Below are positions 8,007-16,670 of a stretch of 47,586 nt of DNA, one piece after another. The position numbers were made by a program, and so were the translations under genes. Under the pieces are notes generated by a model that saw only the letters and a list, made by a program, of their open reading frames with translations, was not told the DNA's origin and ran no database searches. How positions within the stretch are numbered: the first letter of the stretch is position 1; each line of letters starts with the position of its first letter. The DNA is from Candidatus Gastranaerophilales bacterium (GTDB lineage: Bacteria > Cyanobacteriota > Vampirovibrionia > Gastranaerophilales > Gastranaerophilaceae): positions 1 to 47,586 of the forward strand of contig CALUSW010000007.1 in the NCBI GenBank assembly GCA_944323535.1. The letters run 5' to 3'.

Positions 8007-8015
8007 TGTTATAAT
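8007..8015 (+). promoter_or_regulatory. extended -10 promoter
   Basis: TGTTATAAT is a consensus extended -10 (TGn-TATAAT) just after the transporter stop. It predicts a leader of roughly 30 nt for the 8054 gene, whose Shine-Dalgarno is AAAGGG. Confidence 0.6.
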
Positions 8016-8053
8016 CTAGGGGAACATTAATAAATAAATTTAAAGGGATATAA

Positions 8054-9112
8054 ATGCAAATAGGAATACCGAGAGCTTTATCATATTATAATTTCTTTCC
8101 TTTCTGGTACGGTTTTTTCTCTGACCTCGGAATAGAAATTGTTTTGTCTGATCCAACAACAAAACAAACGATGACAGTAGGCTCATCTTTAGTTGTACCT
8201 GAAACTTGCCTGCCGGTTAAAGTATATGTCGGTCATATTATTAACCTGTTGGATAAGGGTATAGACAAAATTTTTGTTCCTTCCATTCAATCTATAGCAC
8301 CTAAAATATATAATTGTTCAAAGATAAGAGGATTGCCGGATTTAATAAGAAATGTTGTAAAAAGAGATTTTACTATAATAGATGCTACTCTTGATAAATC
8401 AGAAAAGAACGGCGGACTTTATGACTTTCTTACAGAAGCTGTAAAACCATTTGGAATTACAGATTTTGACATAATAAAAAAAGCATCAAAGAACGCATGG
8501 AAAGTCTATAATAATTTTCAAGTTATGACAAGGAGCGGTATACCGTATAAAACTGCTTTAAAGTCTGCTATACAAAATAAAGTTATAATTTCGAATACGG
8601 TTAAATCTTATCCTATAAATGTTGCTCTGATAGCTCATGGATACAATTTGTATGATGAACGTGTAAGTATGAAAATATTTGACAAACTGGAAAAACTGGA
8701 TGTTAAGGTCTATACAGCAGAACAACTTACAACAGAACAGATGACGGAAGGTTTAAATGCTATGCGTTCAAGGCTGTATTGGGCAAACGAATATGAAATT
8801 ACAGGAGCCGCAGCACACTATATACAAGATAAAACGATTGACGGTATTATTACAATAAATGCTTTTGGATGCGGGCCGGATTCATTAATGCTTGAAAGAA
8901 TTGCCAGATATGCAAGAAAATCAAAAAAACCGGTTCTTCATCTATCAATAGACGAACATACAGGCGAAGCAGGTTTTGTTACAAGACTGGAAGCATTTAT
9001 AGATATGCTTTACAGAAAAAAAAGATCTAAAATACTTAATAAAATAAATTTACCGGCAAAAGAAGAAAAACATTCTAATATTAATATAGAGTGCAAAGAT
9101 TTCATACAATAG
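8054..9112 (+). CDS. 2-hydroxyacyl-CoA dehydratase activase-like (DUF2229) protein
   Basis: This 352-residue protein resembles the DUF2229 part of large acyl-CoA dehydratase activase proteins: IGIPRALSYYNFFPFWYGFF, ETCLPVKVYVGHI and a later GCGPDSLMLERI block. The activase ATPase domain and the partner dehydratase subunits are absent here, so this is a stand-alone version. Conserved Cys in ETCLPVK, YNCSK and FGCGPDS could hold an iron-sulfur cluster, as inferred for the family. ATG is preceded by AAAGGG. Metabolic role is unknown. Confidence 0.75.
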   Translation: MQIGIPRALSYYNFFPFWYGFFSDLGIEIVLSDPTTKQTMTVGSSLVVPETCLPVKVYVGHIINLLDKGIDKIFVPSIQSIAPKIYNCSKIRGLPDLIRNVVKRDFTIIDATLDKSEKNGGLYDFLTEAVKPFGITDFDIIKKASKNAWKVYNNFQVMTRSGIPYKTALKSAIQNKVIISNTVKSYPINVALIAHGYNLYDERVSMKIFDKLEKLDVKVYTAEQLTTEQMTEGLNAMRSRLYWANEYEITGAAAHYIQDKTIDGIITINAFGCGPDSLMLERIARYARKSKKPVLHLSIDEHTGEAGFVTRLEAFIDMLYRKKRSKILNKINLPAKEEKHSNINIECKDFIQ

Positions 9113-9202
9113 TCATAATTTTAAAAAGGCACACTTTAAAATTTTTTTACAAAGCCTCGAGTTTAAAATGTATGTCAATATAAAATATGTATAAATAATC
9201 AA

Positions 9203-9234
9203 AAAGAGAGAAGAATATAATATCTTCTCTCTTT
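9203..9234. terminator. bidirectional terminator
   Basis: A perfect 12-bp stem AAAGAGAGAAGA/TCTTCTCTCTTT with an 8-nt loop lies between convergent genes. Confidence 0.85.
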
Positions 9235-9250
9235 ATATATATAGTTTTTA

Positions 9251-9739
9251 TTATATTTGAGGCTGATTCCACAAAGCATCTCTTAAAAATTTGCTTTTTT
9301 GAGATTCTGCAGACAAAGCAACATTAACAGGAGTAAAGATAAATACGGAATCACCTATTTTTTGCTGGCTTCCGGATAGTGCATGCGTTGCACCGCATAA
9401 GAAATCAACAATTCTTAAAGCTTGTTCTTTATCTAATAAATGTAAATTTAAAACAACAGTTTTTCTATCTTTTAAATGTTTTACAATTGAAATAGAATCC
9501 TCATATGAACGAGGTTCTGATACAACAACTTCATAACCTCTATAATTCGGATGAGAAACAACTTTCAAATTTTGCGATTTTTGTTCCTGCTGTTGATAAG
9601 ACGGATTTAACGCTAAATTATCCTGAACAGGATAGTCATCCGCTTCTTCCATCATTTCACCATAAATACTGTCTTCTCTGTTTTCAAAACCTGATGTTAA
9701 AAAATCAATAATTGATTTAAATTTGTCTGCAACTGCCAA
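9251..9739 (-). CDS. sepF: cell division protein SepF
   Basis: This 162-residue FtsZ-anchoring protein of the division ring has a short amphipathic N-terminus (MAVADKFKSIIDFL) suited to membrane binding, a variable acidic/Gln-rich linker (about 20-58), then the SepF core. The core contains YEDSISIVKHLKDRKTVVLN, RIVDFLCGATHALSG and IGDSVFIFTPVNV. The start is TTG 9739, with AGGAGG 7 nt upstream. It follows the PLP-binding protein gene by 18 bp, the pipY-sepF order seen in cyanobacteria. Confidence 0.93.
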   Translation of the reverse strand: MAVADKFKSIIDFLTSGFENREDSIYGEMMEEADDYPVQDNLALNPSYQQQEQKSQNLKVVSHPNYRGYEVVVSEPRSYEDSISIVKHLKDRKTVVLNLHLLDKEQALRIVDFLCGATHALSGSQQKIGDSVFIFTPVNVALSAESQKSKFLRDALWNQPQI

Positions 9740-9757
9740 TTTTCTTCCTCCTAAGTA

Positions 9758-10417
9758 TTATTCAAATAGTATTCTTCCTAGTCTTATTATTGTTGCACCT
9801 TCCTCAAGTGCTATTCTAAAATCATTACTCATACCCATCGATATTTGATTTAATTCTACTCCGAATTCAAATTGTAAGTCATCATTTATTTGTTTGATAT
9901 TCCTGAACAATTTATGCAGCATTTCATCCGGACAATTTAAAGGAGCAATGTTCATGATACCGCATATTTTAATGGAATTTAACTCTAATATCGATTTAAA
10001 TTGCTTTTTTATTTCTTCAACAGAAAAACCAAACTTTTGCTTCTCTCCCGCATTATTTATCTGCAAAAGAATTTTTTGAACAACATTTTTTCGTTCAGCT
10101 TCCAGAGAAATTGCTTTTGCCAGTTTATATGTATCAACAGAATGAATTAAATCAAAATTACCTACAGCATATTTTACTTTATTTGACTGAAGATGTCCGA
10201 TAAAATGAAACCTGCTGTTTTTTAATATTTCTTCAGGCAGTTTTTTCATTTTCTCCACAGCATCTAATACTCTGTTTTCTCCAAAATCCCGAAAACCGAT
10301 TTCATAATACTTGATTATTTGTCTTTCATCAAAATATTTGGTAACTGCAACTATTTTAGGTGTATAAGGTACAATCTGCGCTTTGATTTTTTCCAAATTT
10401 TCAAGAACTTTGTCCAT
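9758..10417 (-). CDS. pipY: YggS/PipY-family PLP homeostasis protein
   Basis: This 219-residue single-domain alanine-racemase-fold protein binds pyridoxal phosphate and helps maintain its pools. The PLP lysine is in IVAVTKYF (K27). HFIGHLQSNKVKY, the region GIMNIAPL and SMGMSNDFRIALEEGATIIRLG are family signatures. ATG is preceded by AAGGAG. It is the first gene of a two-gene operon with sepF. In cyanobacteria pipX often precedes pipY; no pipX is present in the 240 bp upstream. Confidence 0.93.
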   Translation of the reverse strand: MDKVLENLEKIKAQIVPYTPKIVAVTKYFDERQIIKYYEIGFRDFGENRVLDAVEKMKKLPEEILKNSRFHFIGHLQSNKVKYAVGNFDLIHSVDTYKLAKAISLEAERKNVVQKILLQINNAGEKQKFGFSVEEIKKQFKSILELNSIKICGIMNIAPLNCPDEMLHKLFRNIKQINDDLQFEFGVELNQISMGMSNDFRIALEEGATIIRLGRILFE

Positions 10418-10532
10418 TTATACTACAAAAAATCTCCTTTTTGATCTGAACTAATCAAAACACAAGTAATATTATAATAAAATATAAAAAAGAACACAAC
10501 AATTTGTATACTAAACAAGTTATTGAATATAT

Positions 10533-10575
10533 AAAAAATCGCAAAACCCATGTAACCATGGTTTTTCGCTTTTTT
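10533..10575. terminator. imperfect bidirectional hairpin in a divergent spacer
   Basis: AAAACCCATG and CATGGTTTT pair with one bulged C, flanked by AAAAAA on the left and TTTTTT on the right. The shape is that of a terminator in both directions, yet it lies between two divergent genes (pipY and the recombinase). It may be an attenuator in the recombinase leader or the end of an unannotated RNA. Confidence 0.5.
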
Positions 10576-10660
10576 ATATAACCTTAAAATTTCTTAATAT
10601 ATCATTTTTTGTCTAAATTACTTGATTTTTTGTATAAAATTCTTTACAATTCTTTTGATT

Positions 10661-11563
10661 ATGAATGAACTTTCTAAAAAATATCTGCAAGAATTTAAGT
10701 TATATATTGAAGTAGAAAAAAATTTTTCAAAATATACTATAGCTGCATACAGCTCTGATATTTTGAGTTTTCTTATCTGGCTTAATAATCGCAAAATTGA
10801 AGATGTAAACTATAACTTAATACATGAATACCTTTTATATATACAGCAATTTAATTATACAAAAACTACTACGGCAAGAAAAATTGCTTCATTAAGAACT
10901 TTTTACAGATATCTATACAGAGAAAAAATAATCGAAACAAATCCTGCCCTTGGCATACATTCACCCAAAAAAGGCAAATCACTGCCGGAATTTCTAACGG
11001 AATCAGAAATAGAACAAATTCTTAATAACATAAAAATGGATTCTCCCGCAGGATACAGAAATCGTACTATCCTTGAATTATTATATGCAACCGGAATGCG
11101 TATATCTGAACTCAGCGGTTTAAATTTTGAAAATTTGAATTTAGAGGAAAATGAAATCAGGGTTTTTGGAAAAGGAGCAAAAGAGCGGATTGTTCTGGTT
11201 TCTGAACGTGCAAAAAATTTTCTTAAAACATATATTGAAAAAGTAAGATATTTAATTTATAAAAAATCCGGACAATATCCCTCTGATCCTGTTTTCATAA
11301 ATAAAACCGGCTACAGGCTGCAGCCGCAAAGTGTAAGAATTGCAATACGCGAAGTAGTAAATAAGATTAACCTTCCAAAACATGTTACCCCTCATGTTTT
11401 CAGACACAGCTTTGCTACAAAATTACTAGAAAACGGAGCTGATTTAAGAGTAGTCCAGGAATTATTAGGACATAGCAGCATTAGTAATACCCAAATTTAT
11501 ACACATGTTTCAACTGAAAGATTAAGACAATCTTATAATATTGCCCACCCGAGAGCTAATTAG
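10661..11563 (+). CDS. Xer-family tyrosine recombinase
   Basis: This 300-residue recombinase is likely to resolve chromosome dimers. It has an N-terminal SAM-like core-binding domain (about 1-95) and a C-terminal catalytic domain. Active-site residues are complete: R147 (ATGMRISEL), K171/K174 (GKGAKER), H245 and R248 (HVFRHSFA), H271 (LLGHSS) and Y280 (IYTHVS). XerC versus XerD cannot be decided from this alone. ATG 10661 is preferred to an upstream TTG; there is no Shine-Dalgarno, and TACAAT lies 10 nt before it, so the leader may be very short. Confidence 0.92.
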   Translation: MNELSKKYLQEFKLYIEVEKNFSKYTIAAYSSDILSFLIWLNNRKIEDVNYNLIHEYLLYIQQFNYTKTTTARKIASLRTFYRYLYREKIIETNPALGIHSPKKGKSLPEFLTESEIEQILNNIKMDSPAGYRNRTILELLYATGMRISELSGLNFENLNLEENEIRVFGKGAKERIVLVSERAKNFLKTYIEKVRYLIYKKSGQYPSDPVFINKTGYRLQPQSVRIAIREVVNKINLPKHVTPHVFRHSFATKLLENGADLRVVQELLGHSSISNTQIYTHVSTERLRQSYNIAHPRAN

Positions 11564-11607
11564 TATATAATAATTTTATAAGTATTAGTTATAAAGGTGG
11601 AATAATC

Positions 11608-12660
11608 ATGTTTGATGTAATTACAATTGGAAGTGCTACTTTAGATGCATTTATTGAAACAGACGCAGCTAATATTGTTTCGGTTTGCTCAATAAATACT
11701 AAAAGAGATTTTATGGCATACCCGTATGGAGCAAAAATAGAAATTGATAAATTCGATTTTAAAACCGGCGGCGGCGGAATTAATACCGCAACAAATTTTT
11801 CGACACTGGGGCTTAAAACTTCTACTATTGTTAAAATAGGAAATGAATTTCAAGGACAAAATATCATTAAGACATTAAAGCATTTTGGTGTTGATTTATC
11901 TAACGTAATACAAAGTAAAGAATATCAAACAGGATTTTCTATAATTCTTACAAGTTTTCAGGGAGACAGAACAGTTCTTGCTTATAGAGGCGCAAATGCT
12001 AAATTAGATCTGCAAGATATTAATTTTGAAGATATAAAAAATTCAAAGTGGCTTTATTTAGCTCCTTTGAACGGAAATTCCACGAAAATTTTAGATAATA
12101 TTGCACGATTTGCGGAAGAAAATAACGTAAAAATGGCAATAAACCTTGGAACAAGCAGTATAAAACAGGGAAGAGAACATTTACAGCTGGTATTAGAAAC
12201 TGCAGAAGTAGTAATATTAAATAAAGAAGAAGCATCAATGCTAACAGGGATTGAAGTAAGACCTGATACCAAAACAGAAAAATTTTCAGATGACGTTATT
12301 CATCCGGATATTATAAAAATGTTAAAGGAAATAAATAAAGGAAAAACAAAAATAACTATAGTCACCGATGGTAAAAACGGAGTTTATGCATATGACGGAA
12401 TAAGATTCTATCATTGTGATGAATTTCCGGCAACAGTTGTAAGTACTCTGGGTGCAGGCGATGCATTTTCTTCAACATTTGTCGCTGCATTTGAAAAAAC
12501 AGGAGGTGATATGGATAAATCATTAAAATATGCCTCTGTAACAGCAGCATCAGTTGTAGAAAATTTCGGAGCTCAATGCGGTTTTCTAACTTTTGAACAA
12601 ATAGAAAGCAGGCTTTCCGAACATCCTGAATTTGAAGTATATGCCTGCTGTTGTGCATAA
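11608..12660 (+). CDS. PfkB-family carbohydrate/nucleoside kinase
   Basis: This 350-residue cytosolic sugar or nucleoside kinase has the ribokinase fold. The substrate region GGGGINTATNFSTLG and the anion-hole/catalytic block STLGAGDAFSSTFVAAF, including the catalytic Asp, are visible. The opening DVITIGSATLDAF is typical. A Cys-rich end (YACCCA) is unusual and may bind metal or be incidental. ATG is preceded by AAAGGTGG. Adenosine kinase, ribokinase or fructokinase activity cannot be distinguished. Confidence 0.88.
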   Translation: MFDVITIGSATLDAFIETDAANIVSVCSINTKRDFMAYPYGAKIEIDKFDFKTGGGGINTATNFSTLGLKTSTIVKIGNEFQGQNIIKTLKHFGVDLSNVIQSKEYQTGFSIILTSFQGDRTVLAYRGANAKLDLQDINFEDIKNSKWLYLAPLNGNSTKILDNIARFAEENNVKMAINLGTSSIKQGREHLQLVLETAEVVILNKEEASMLTGIEVRPDTKTEKFSDDVIHPDIIKMLKEINKGKTKITIVTDGKNGVYAYDGIRFYHCDEFPATVVSTLGAGDAFSSTFVAAFEKTGGDMDKSLKYASVTAASVVENFGAQCGFLTFEQIESRLSEHPEFEVYACCCA

Positions 12661-12675
12661 AATATTTAAACTATT

Positions 12676-12705
12676 AGAAGCGGGACTAAATTTAGTCCCG
12701 CTTCT
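12676..12705. terminator. strong terminator
   Basis: A perfect 15-bp inverted repeat AGAAGCGGGACTAAA/TTTAGTCCCGCTTCT is followed by a T-rich run (12711-12717). It separates the kinase from the convergent EF-hand gene. Confidence 0.9.
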
Positions 12706-12729
12706 GTTGTCTTTTTTATGAACTTTTAA

Positions 12730-14307
12730 CTATGCTGCATAAGCTTGTAAAAGTTCTTCTTCTCGCTCTTCTTCCTCCTCTTCTGCTGTTGCATTTTCTG
12801 TATTATCTATATTATTATCTTCATTAGTTTTAGCTTCATCTTCTAACCCCATAGAGGCAAAGAAGTTTTTAGCATTTTCATCGGCTTCTTTTTTTGCTAT
12901 TTCATTAAGGCTTTCCATTTGTTCTTGAGAAACACCGATGTTCTCATAAGCTCCTGCAATTTCTTCTTTTAATTCTGCTGACTTTTCAGTATAAAGATCA
13001 AAGAAGTTAGCATGCGGTTGTAAATCTTCTGAATATTGTATTGCACTTTCTGCATCTTCTGCATCTGCACCTGCATAATCAGTAAAGTTATAGTTATCTT
13101 TTAACCATTCTAAGTCATCATTTGTTTGGTATCCGTTTAATGTTTCACCGTTTAAAGTAACATCAAATGTGCCCCAGAGTTCATTGTTTTCACTTCCTTC
13201 ACCTTCGTTAAAGTTTTTAGGTCCTACGCCTTCTTTTGCTTCATCGTGCTGAGTTGTGCTTATTGCAAGATCAGAGTCTTCACCAAATGCTTCTTCTATT
13301 GTCATAGCCTGTTGGTTACCGTTAGCATCGGTTTTGTAAACCATTACTCCTGCTGCAGAAAGTTCATCAGCATTAACAATACCATCTAAATTTGTATCTA
13401 GATCTGTCAATTCTGACCAAGCAGCTTCCTGTCCTTCAAGACCGCCTTCATAGCCTAAGAATTCTGTTTCATTTGATAAATCGCCATTGCCGTCTTTATC
13501 AATGAAGAAATCATATTGGTTACCTTCATTATCCTGGAATCCTTGCGGTTCACAAGGCTGCGGATTACATGCTGCTTCTTCAGCTTCTTGCATTACTGTA
13601 TCATAATTTCCTTGTTTAGCTTCTATTTCATCTTCGATTAATTGTGTATCGCTTATTAATTTATTTAATTCACCCAGGCAAGAATCAATTTCAGATACCT
13701 GTTCACTTGCAGCCGTTAATGCGGCAACTGCTTCTCCTATTTCGGGAGTATTGGGCATAGCACCTTTAATATTTGCCTGCAGTTCATCTCTTGTCATACC
13801 TTCGCCGCCTTCTTTATTGGCATTGATGTATGCTTGTAATTGTTCATCTAAAACAGCTTGAGTTTCTTTTTCATGTTCTTTTACTGCTGCTTCTTGTGCC
13901 GCAGCTGCTTTCATAATATTTTCTTCTGCTGATTTAGCAAGTTCTTCTATTTCTTGTTCGAGTTTTTCCATTTTCTCGATATTTTCTTCTTTTTCTTCTT
14001 CTAATTTTTCAATTTCTTCTCTTATCTTTTTAGCTTCTTCTGTTTCTTCAACATCATAAGTTCCCGATACAGCTGCAGTATCTGCTGCTTCTTCAGTTTC
14101 GGTAATACCTGCGGCTTCTGCTGCTGCTAAATAATCATCTTCAACATTTTCAAGTGTTGCTGCATTTTCTGTTCCTATTTCAGAATCAAAAATTGTTGTT
14201 TCTGCTTCCGGATAATTAACTCCCTCTTGTGCTCCGGTCTGCGTAGAAAATCTTGTTTGTTGTAAACGCATAGCGTCTTCATAACTGCTGTTTCCAATAG
14301 TTGTCAT
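12730..14307 (-). CDS. acidic coiled-coil EF-hand protein, function unknown
   Basis: This 525-residue, very acidic protein has no signal peptide or membrane segment. Residues about 88-150 form a Glu/Lys-rich coiled coil, with a weaker one near 200-245. Two adjacent EF-hand-like loops follow: 270-281 (DKDGNGDLSNET, imperfect at position 12) and a canonical loop at 304-315 (DTNLDGIVNADE). The C-terminus is a Glu run. Ca2+ binding is inferred; it could be a secreted effector or scaffold of unknown export route. ATG follows a doubled ACGAGGA motif. Confidence 0.75.
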   Translation of the reverse strand: MTTIGNSSYEDAMRLQQTRFSTQTGAQEGVNYPEAETTIFDSEIGTENAATLENVEDDYLAAAEAAGITETEEAADTAAVSGTYDVEETEEAKKIREEIEKLEEEKEENIEKMEKLEQEIEELAKSAEENIMKAAAAQEAAVKEHEKETQAVLDEQLQAYINANKEGGEGMTRDELQANIKGAMPNTPEIGEAVAALTAASEQVSEIDSCLGELNKLISDTQLIEDEIEAKQGNYDTVMQEAEEAACNPQPCEPQGFQDNEGNQYDFFIDKDGNGDLSNETEFLGYEGGLEGQEAAWSELTDLDTNLDGIVNADELSAAGVMVYKTDANGNQQAMTIEEAFGEDSDLAISTTQHDEAKEGVGPKNFNEGEGSENNELWGTFDVTLNGETLNGYQTNDDLEWLKDNYNFTDYAGADAEDAESAIQYSEDLQPHANFFDLYTEKSAELKEEIAGAYENIGVSQEQMESLNEIAKKEADENAKNFFASMGLEDEAKTNEDNNIDNTENATAEEEEEEREEELLQAYAA

Positions 14308-14452
14308 AATTTTTATCCTCGTATTCGTATTCCTCGTATAAATATAAAAAATTTTACGGTTATAAAATTGCCAAATAATATATATGAATATATATATAAA
14401 GACGCAAAACCAGTTATAACAACATTTTTCAATCTTTACATAACTTAATATT

Positions 14453-15124
14453 TTAGCAAGTAAAGATATTTTTATCTATTTCATCAAAACTATATATTAT
14501 TTGATTTATATAAGACATTTGCTTTAATGTATCAATATTTTCGGTTGAAGCAACAGCTATTATCATCCCTGTTTCAGCTGCATTAGCTGCGTTTATTCCG
14601 GATATAGAATCTTCAACAACTATACAATCTTCAGGTTTTAAATTTATTCTGTCTGCGGCTATTATATATATATCGGGAGCCGGTTTACCGGGAATTTTTC
14701 CATCAGAATATACTATATTATATAAATCAAACCAGTTGGAAAGATGAAACTCTTTGAAATAAAATTCTACATTATCCCACTCTGACATTGTTGCAATAGT
14801 TCTCGGAATTTTATTATCTTTCAAATAATTTAAGAAGTTTACTGCTCCGGGTGCTAAAACAAGACGTTTTTTGTCCGAAATACACATTTGCCTGTACATT
14901 TCTTCTTTTTCCTTTGCATATTTCAATAATAATTCTTTATCGGGTTTTATACCTAATGCATATTCTATTATATCCTCATTTGTACGTCCAAACATATGTT
15001 TGCGCATTTCATCATCAGTAAATTCTTCTCCTCTCAATTTCTTAGAATATACTTTCCAGGCTTTATAATGTAAATCAGAATCAAAAAACAGCGTTCCGTT
15101 AAAATCAAAAATTATACCCTTCAT
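14453..15124 (-). CDS. HAD-superfamily phosphatase (beta-phosphoglucomutase-like)
   Basis: This 223-residue HAD hydrolase has a helical cap of the phosphoglucomutase-like subclass. Motif I reads IFDFNGTLF, so the nucleophile Asp is present but the usual second Asp is Asn, a variant that occurs in this subgroup. Motif II is near ATMSEWD. Motif III/IV is GKPAPDIYIIAA followed by CIVVEDSISGINAANAA. Substrate is unknown. It sits downstream of the SPFH gene, from which a hairpin separates it. Confidence 0.85.
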   Translation of the reverse strand: MKGIIFDFNGTLFFDSDLHYKAWKVYSKKLRGEEFTDDEMRKHMFGRTNEDIIEYALGIKPDKELLLKYAKEKEEMYRQMCISDKKRLVLAPGAVNFLNYLKDNKIPRTIATMSEWDNVEFYFKEFHLSNWFDLYNIVYSDGKIPGKPAPDIYIIAADRINLKPEDCIVVEDSISGINAANAAETGMIIAVASTENIDTLKQMSYINQIIYSFDEIDKNIFTC

Positions 15125-15140
15125 ATTTCCCCTTTTAATA

Positions 15141-15167
15141 AAAAAGCAGGTATAAAACCTGCTTTTT
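15141..15167 (-). terminator. terminator of the nfeD-SPFH operon
   Basis: AAAAAGCAGGT and ACCTGCTTTTT form an 11-bp stem with a 5-nt loop, and T residues follow on the minus strand. It overlaps the SPFH stop codon by 2 bases and precedes the HAD gene. Confidence 0.8.
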
Positions 15168-16143
15168 ATTGTCGTTTATCAAACATTTGTTTTAATCCGT
15201 CTACCGAGCTTAATATACCTGTTGCCTCATACGGCATGTAAACAATTTTATTATTTGCTCCTTTTGTTATATCAGAAAGTGTTTCAAGATATTTCATAGC
15301 AATCAGATATTGGTCAGGCTTACCTTTTTCTGCCAGGGCATTAACAATTCTGCTTATAGCTTCTTTTTCAGCATCTGCTTCTATAATACGGGCCTGAGCA
15401 ACACCTTCGGCTCTTAGTATTTCTGCCTGTTTTTCACCTTCTGCCTGATTTATGGCAGCTATTTTGTTACCCTCTGCCGTTAAAATTGCAGCCTTTTTTA
15501 TACCTTCCGCTTCAAGAATTGTTGCACGTCTGTCCTGCTCCGCTTTCTTTTCTTTTTCCATTGCCTGTTGTATTGATGCAGGCGGAACAATATCCTGCAG
15601 TTCAACACGATTTACTTTTACACCCCATTTATCGGTAGCTTTATCAAGTATCTCACGCAGTTTATCGTTAATTATGTCACGCGATACAAGTGTTTCATCA
15701 AGCGCCAATTGACCAACAAGGTTTCTTAAGTTTGTCTGTGTAAGTTTTTCTATAGCTTCCGGAAGATTTTCTATTGAGTATATTGCTTTTCTTGCATCTA
15801 TTATTTGAAAATACAAAAGAGCATTAATACTAATGGTTACATTATCTTTTGTAATTACATTTTGACGGGGAAAATCATATACTGTTTCTCTTAAATCAAT
15901 ACGGGATGTATAATTAAGATATGAATAAGTCCTGCCGTCCGATGATTTCTGTTTTTCTAACTTTAGCATTTTTCTGGGGGATTCAATGATTGGAAATATC
16001 AAATGAAGCCCCGGAGTTAGTGTTTTTTCATATTGTCCGAGTCTTTGTATAATAACTACCTCCTGCTGCTGGACTATTATAATGCCTGTAAGAACATAGA
16101 TTATAGCCGCAATAAGAGCTATTATTAAAACAACAACTACCAT
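15166..16143 (-). CDS. SPFH/band 7 membrane protein (stomatin/QmcA-like)
   Basis: This 325-residue protein has one N-terminal transmembrane helix (about 3-25), then the SPFH domain (QQQEVVIIQRLGQYEKTLTP, VTISINALLYFQI, the LRNLVGQLALDE region). A long Ala/Glu coiled coil follows (KEKKAEQDRRATILEAEG and three GE-K repeats). Such proteins form ring or cage assemblies on the membrane and organise microdomains. It lies 13 bp after nfeD, its standard partner. ATG is preceded by AAGGAG. Confidence 0.93.
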   Translation of the reverse strand: MVVVVLIIALIAAIIYVLTGIIIVQQQEVVIIQRLGQYEKTLTPGLHLIFPIIESPRKMLKLEKQKSSDGRTYSYLNYTSRIDLRETVYDFPRQNVITKDNVTISINALLYFQIIDARKAIYSIENLPEAIEKLTQTNLRNLVGQLALDETLVSRDIINDKLREILDKATDKWGVKVNRVELQDIVPPASIQQAMEKEKKAEQDRRATILEAEGIKKAAILTAEGNKIAAINQAEGEKQAEILRAEGVAQARIIEADAEKEAISRIVNALAEKGKPDQYLIAMKYLETLSDITKGANNKIVYMPYEATGILSSVDGLKQMFDKRQ

Positions 16144-16156
16144 AAGTTTATTCTCC

Positions 16157-16582
16157 TTATACCTTCTCTACAAATAATATTAAACTATCGTTTCCTATAA
16201 TTCTAACATCACAACCTGCGGAAATTTCTTCATTTTCATTTTTTACTCTTGCTTCCCATCTCTCATCATAAATAGTAACAGCACCTTTTGTACTTGTTAT
16301 GGGTTCAATGCTTTTTACAATCTTACCTAAATATTGTGAATCAAAATCGGCATGAGTATCTTTTTTTAACAACTTTGTAAGAAGCGGCTTGATAAATAAT
16401 ATTGATAACAATGAAAGAACAAGAAAAATCAATAGTAAAGAATATAAATTCCCCCAAAATATTGCAACTATTGCCGTAATTATTCCCGCAAAAGCAAAAT
16501 TAATACAAAATAAAGACGGCGCAAAAATTTCAATTAATATAGATACAATAGAAATAATTACAAATAACATCCAAAGTTCCAT
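16157..16582 (-). CDS. NfeD-like membrane protein
   Basis: This 141-residue short NfeD has a hydrophobic N-terminal half with three to four membrane helices (about 3-65), then a soluble OB-fold domain. The OB region shows LGKIVKSIEPITSTKGAVTI, YDERWEARV and AGCDVRIIGNDSLILFV. NfeD works with the adjacent SPFH protein in membrane microdomain organisation. ATG is preceded by AAAGGTG. A strong promoter lies upstream. Confidence 0.9.
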   Translation of the reverse strand: MELWMLFVIISIVSILIEIFAPSLFCINFAFAGIITAIVAIFWGNLYSLLLIFLVLSLLSILFIKPLLTKLLKKDTHADFDSQYLGKIVKSIEPITSTKGAVTIYDERWEARVKNENEEISAGCDVRIIGNDSLILFVEKV

Positions 16583-16612
16583 ATATTCACCTTTCCTAAA
16601 ATATATTTAACT

Positions 16613-16640
16613 AGTATATCATTTTTTAAGTTATAGTCAA
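16613..16640 (-). promoter_or_regulatory. promoter of nfeD-SPFH
   Basis: On the minus strand TTGACT (16640-16635), a 16-bp spacer and TATACT (16618-16613) are seen, with TGA before the -10 (extended -10). Its -35 abuts the AsmA-gene terminator. Confidence 0.75.
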
Positions 16641-16665
16641 AAGGGAGATTTCAAAATCTCCCTTT
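16640..16665 (-). terminator. terminator after the AsmA gene
   Basis: AAAGGGAGATTT and AAATCTCCCTTT form a 12-bp stem with a 2-nt apex, 5 bp past the AsmA stop. The T tract is short (4). Confidence 0.75.
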
Positions 16666-16670
16666 GTGTA

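Noticed and set aside
8054-9112. Full 2-hydroxyacyl-CoA dehydratase system
   Set aside because: Only the DUF2229-like part is present; no activase ATPase or dehydratase subunits are adjacent.
15837-15860. Second HLR1-like pair (TTACA twice)
   Set aside because: The two units are about 18 bp apart and lie inside the SPFH coding sequence.
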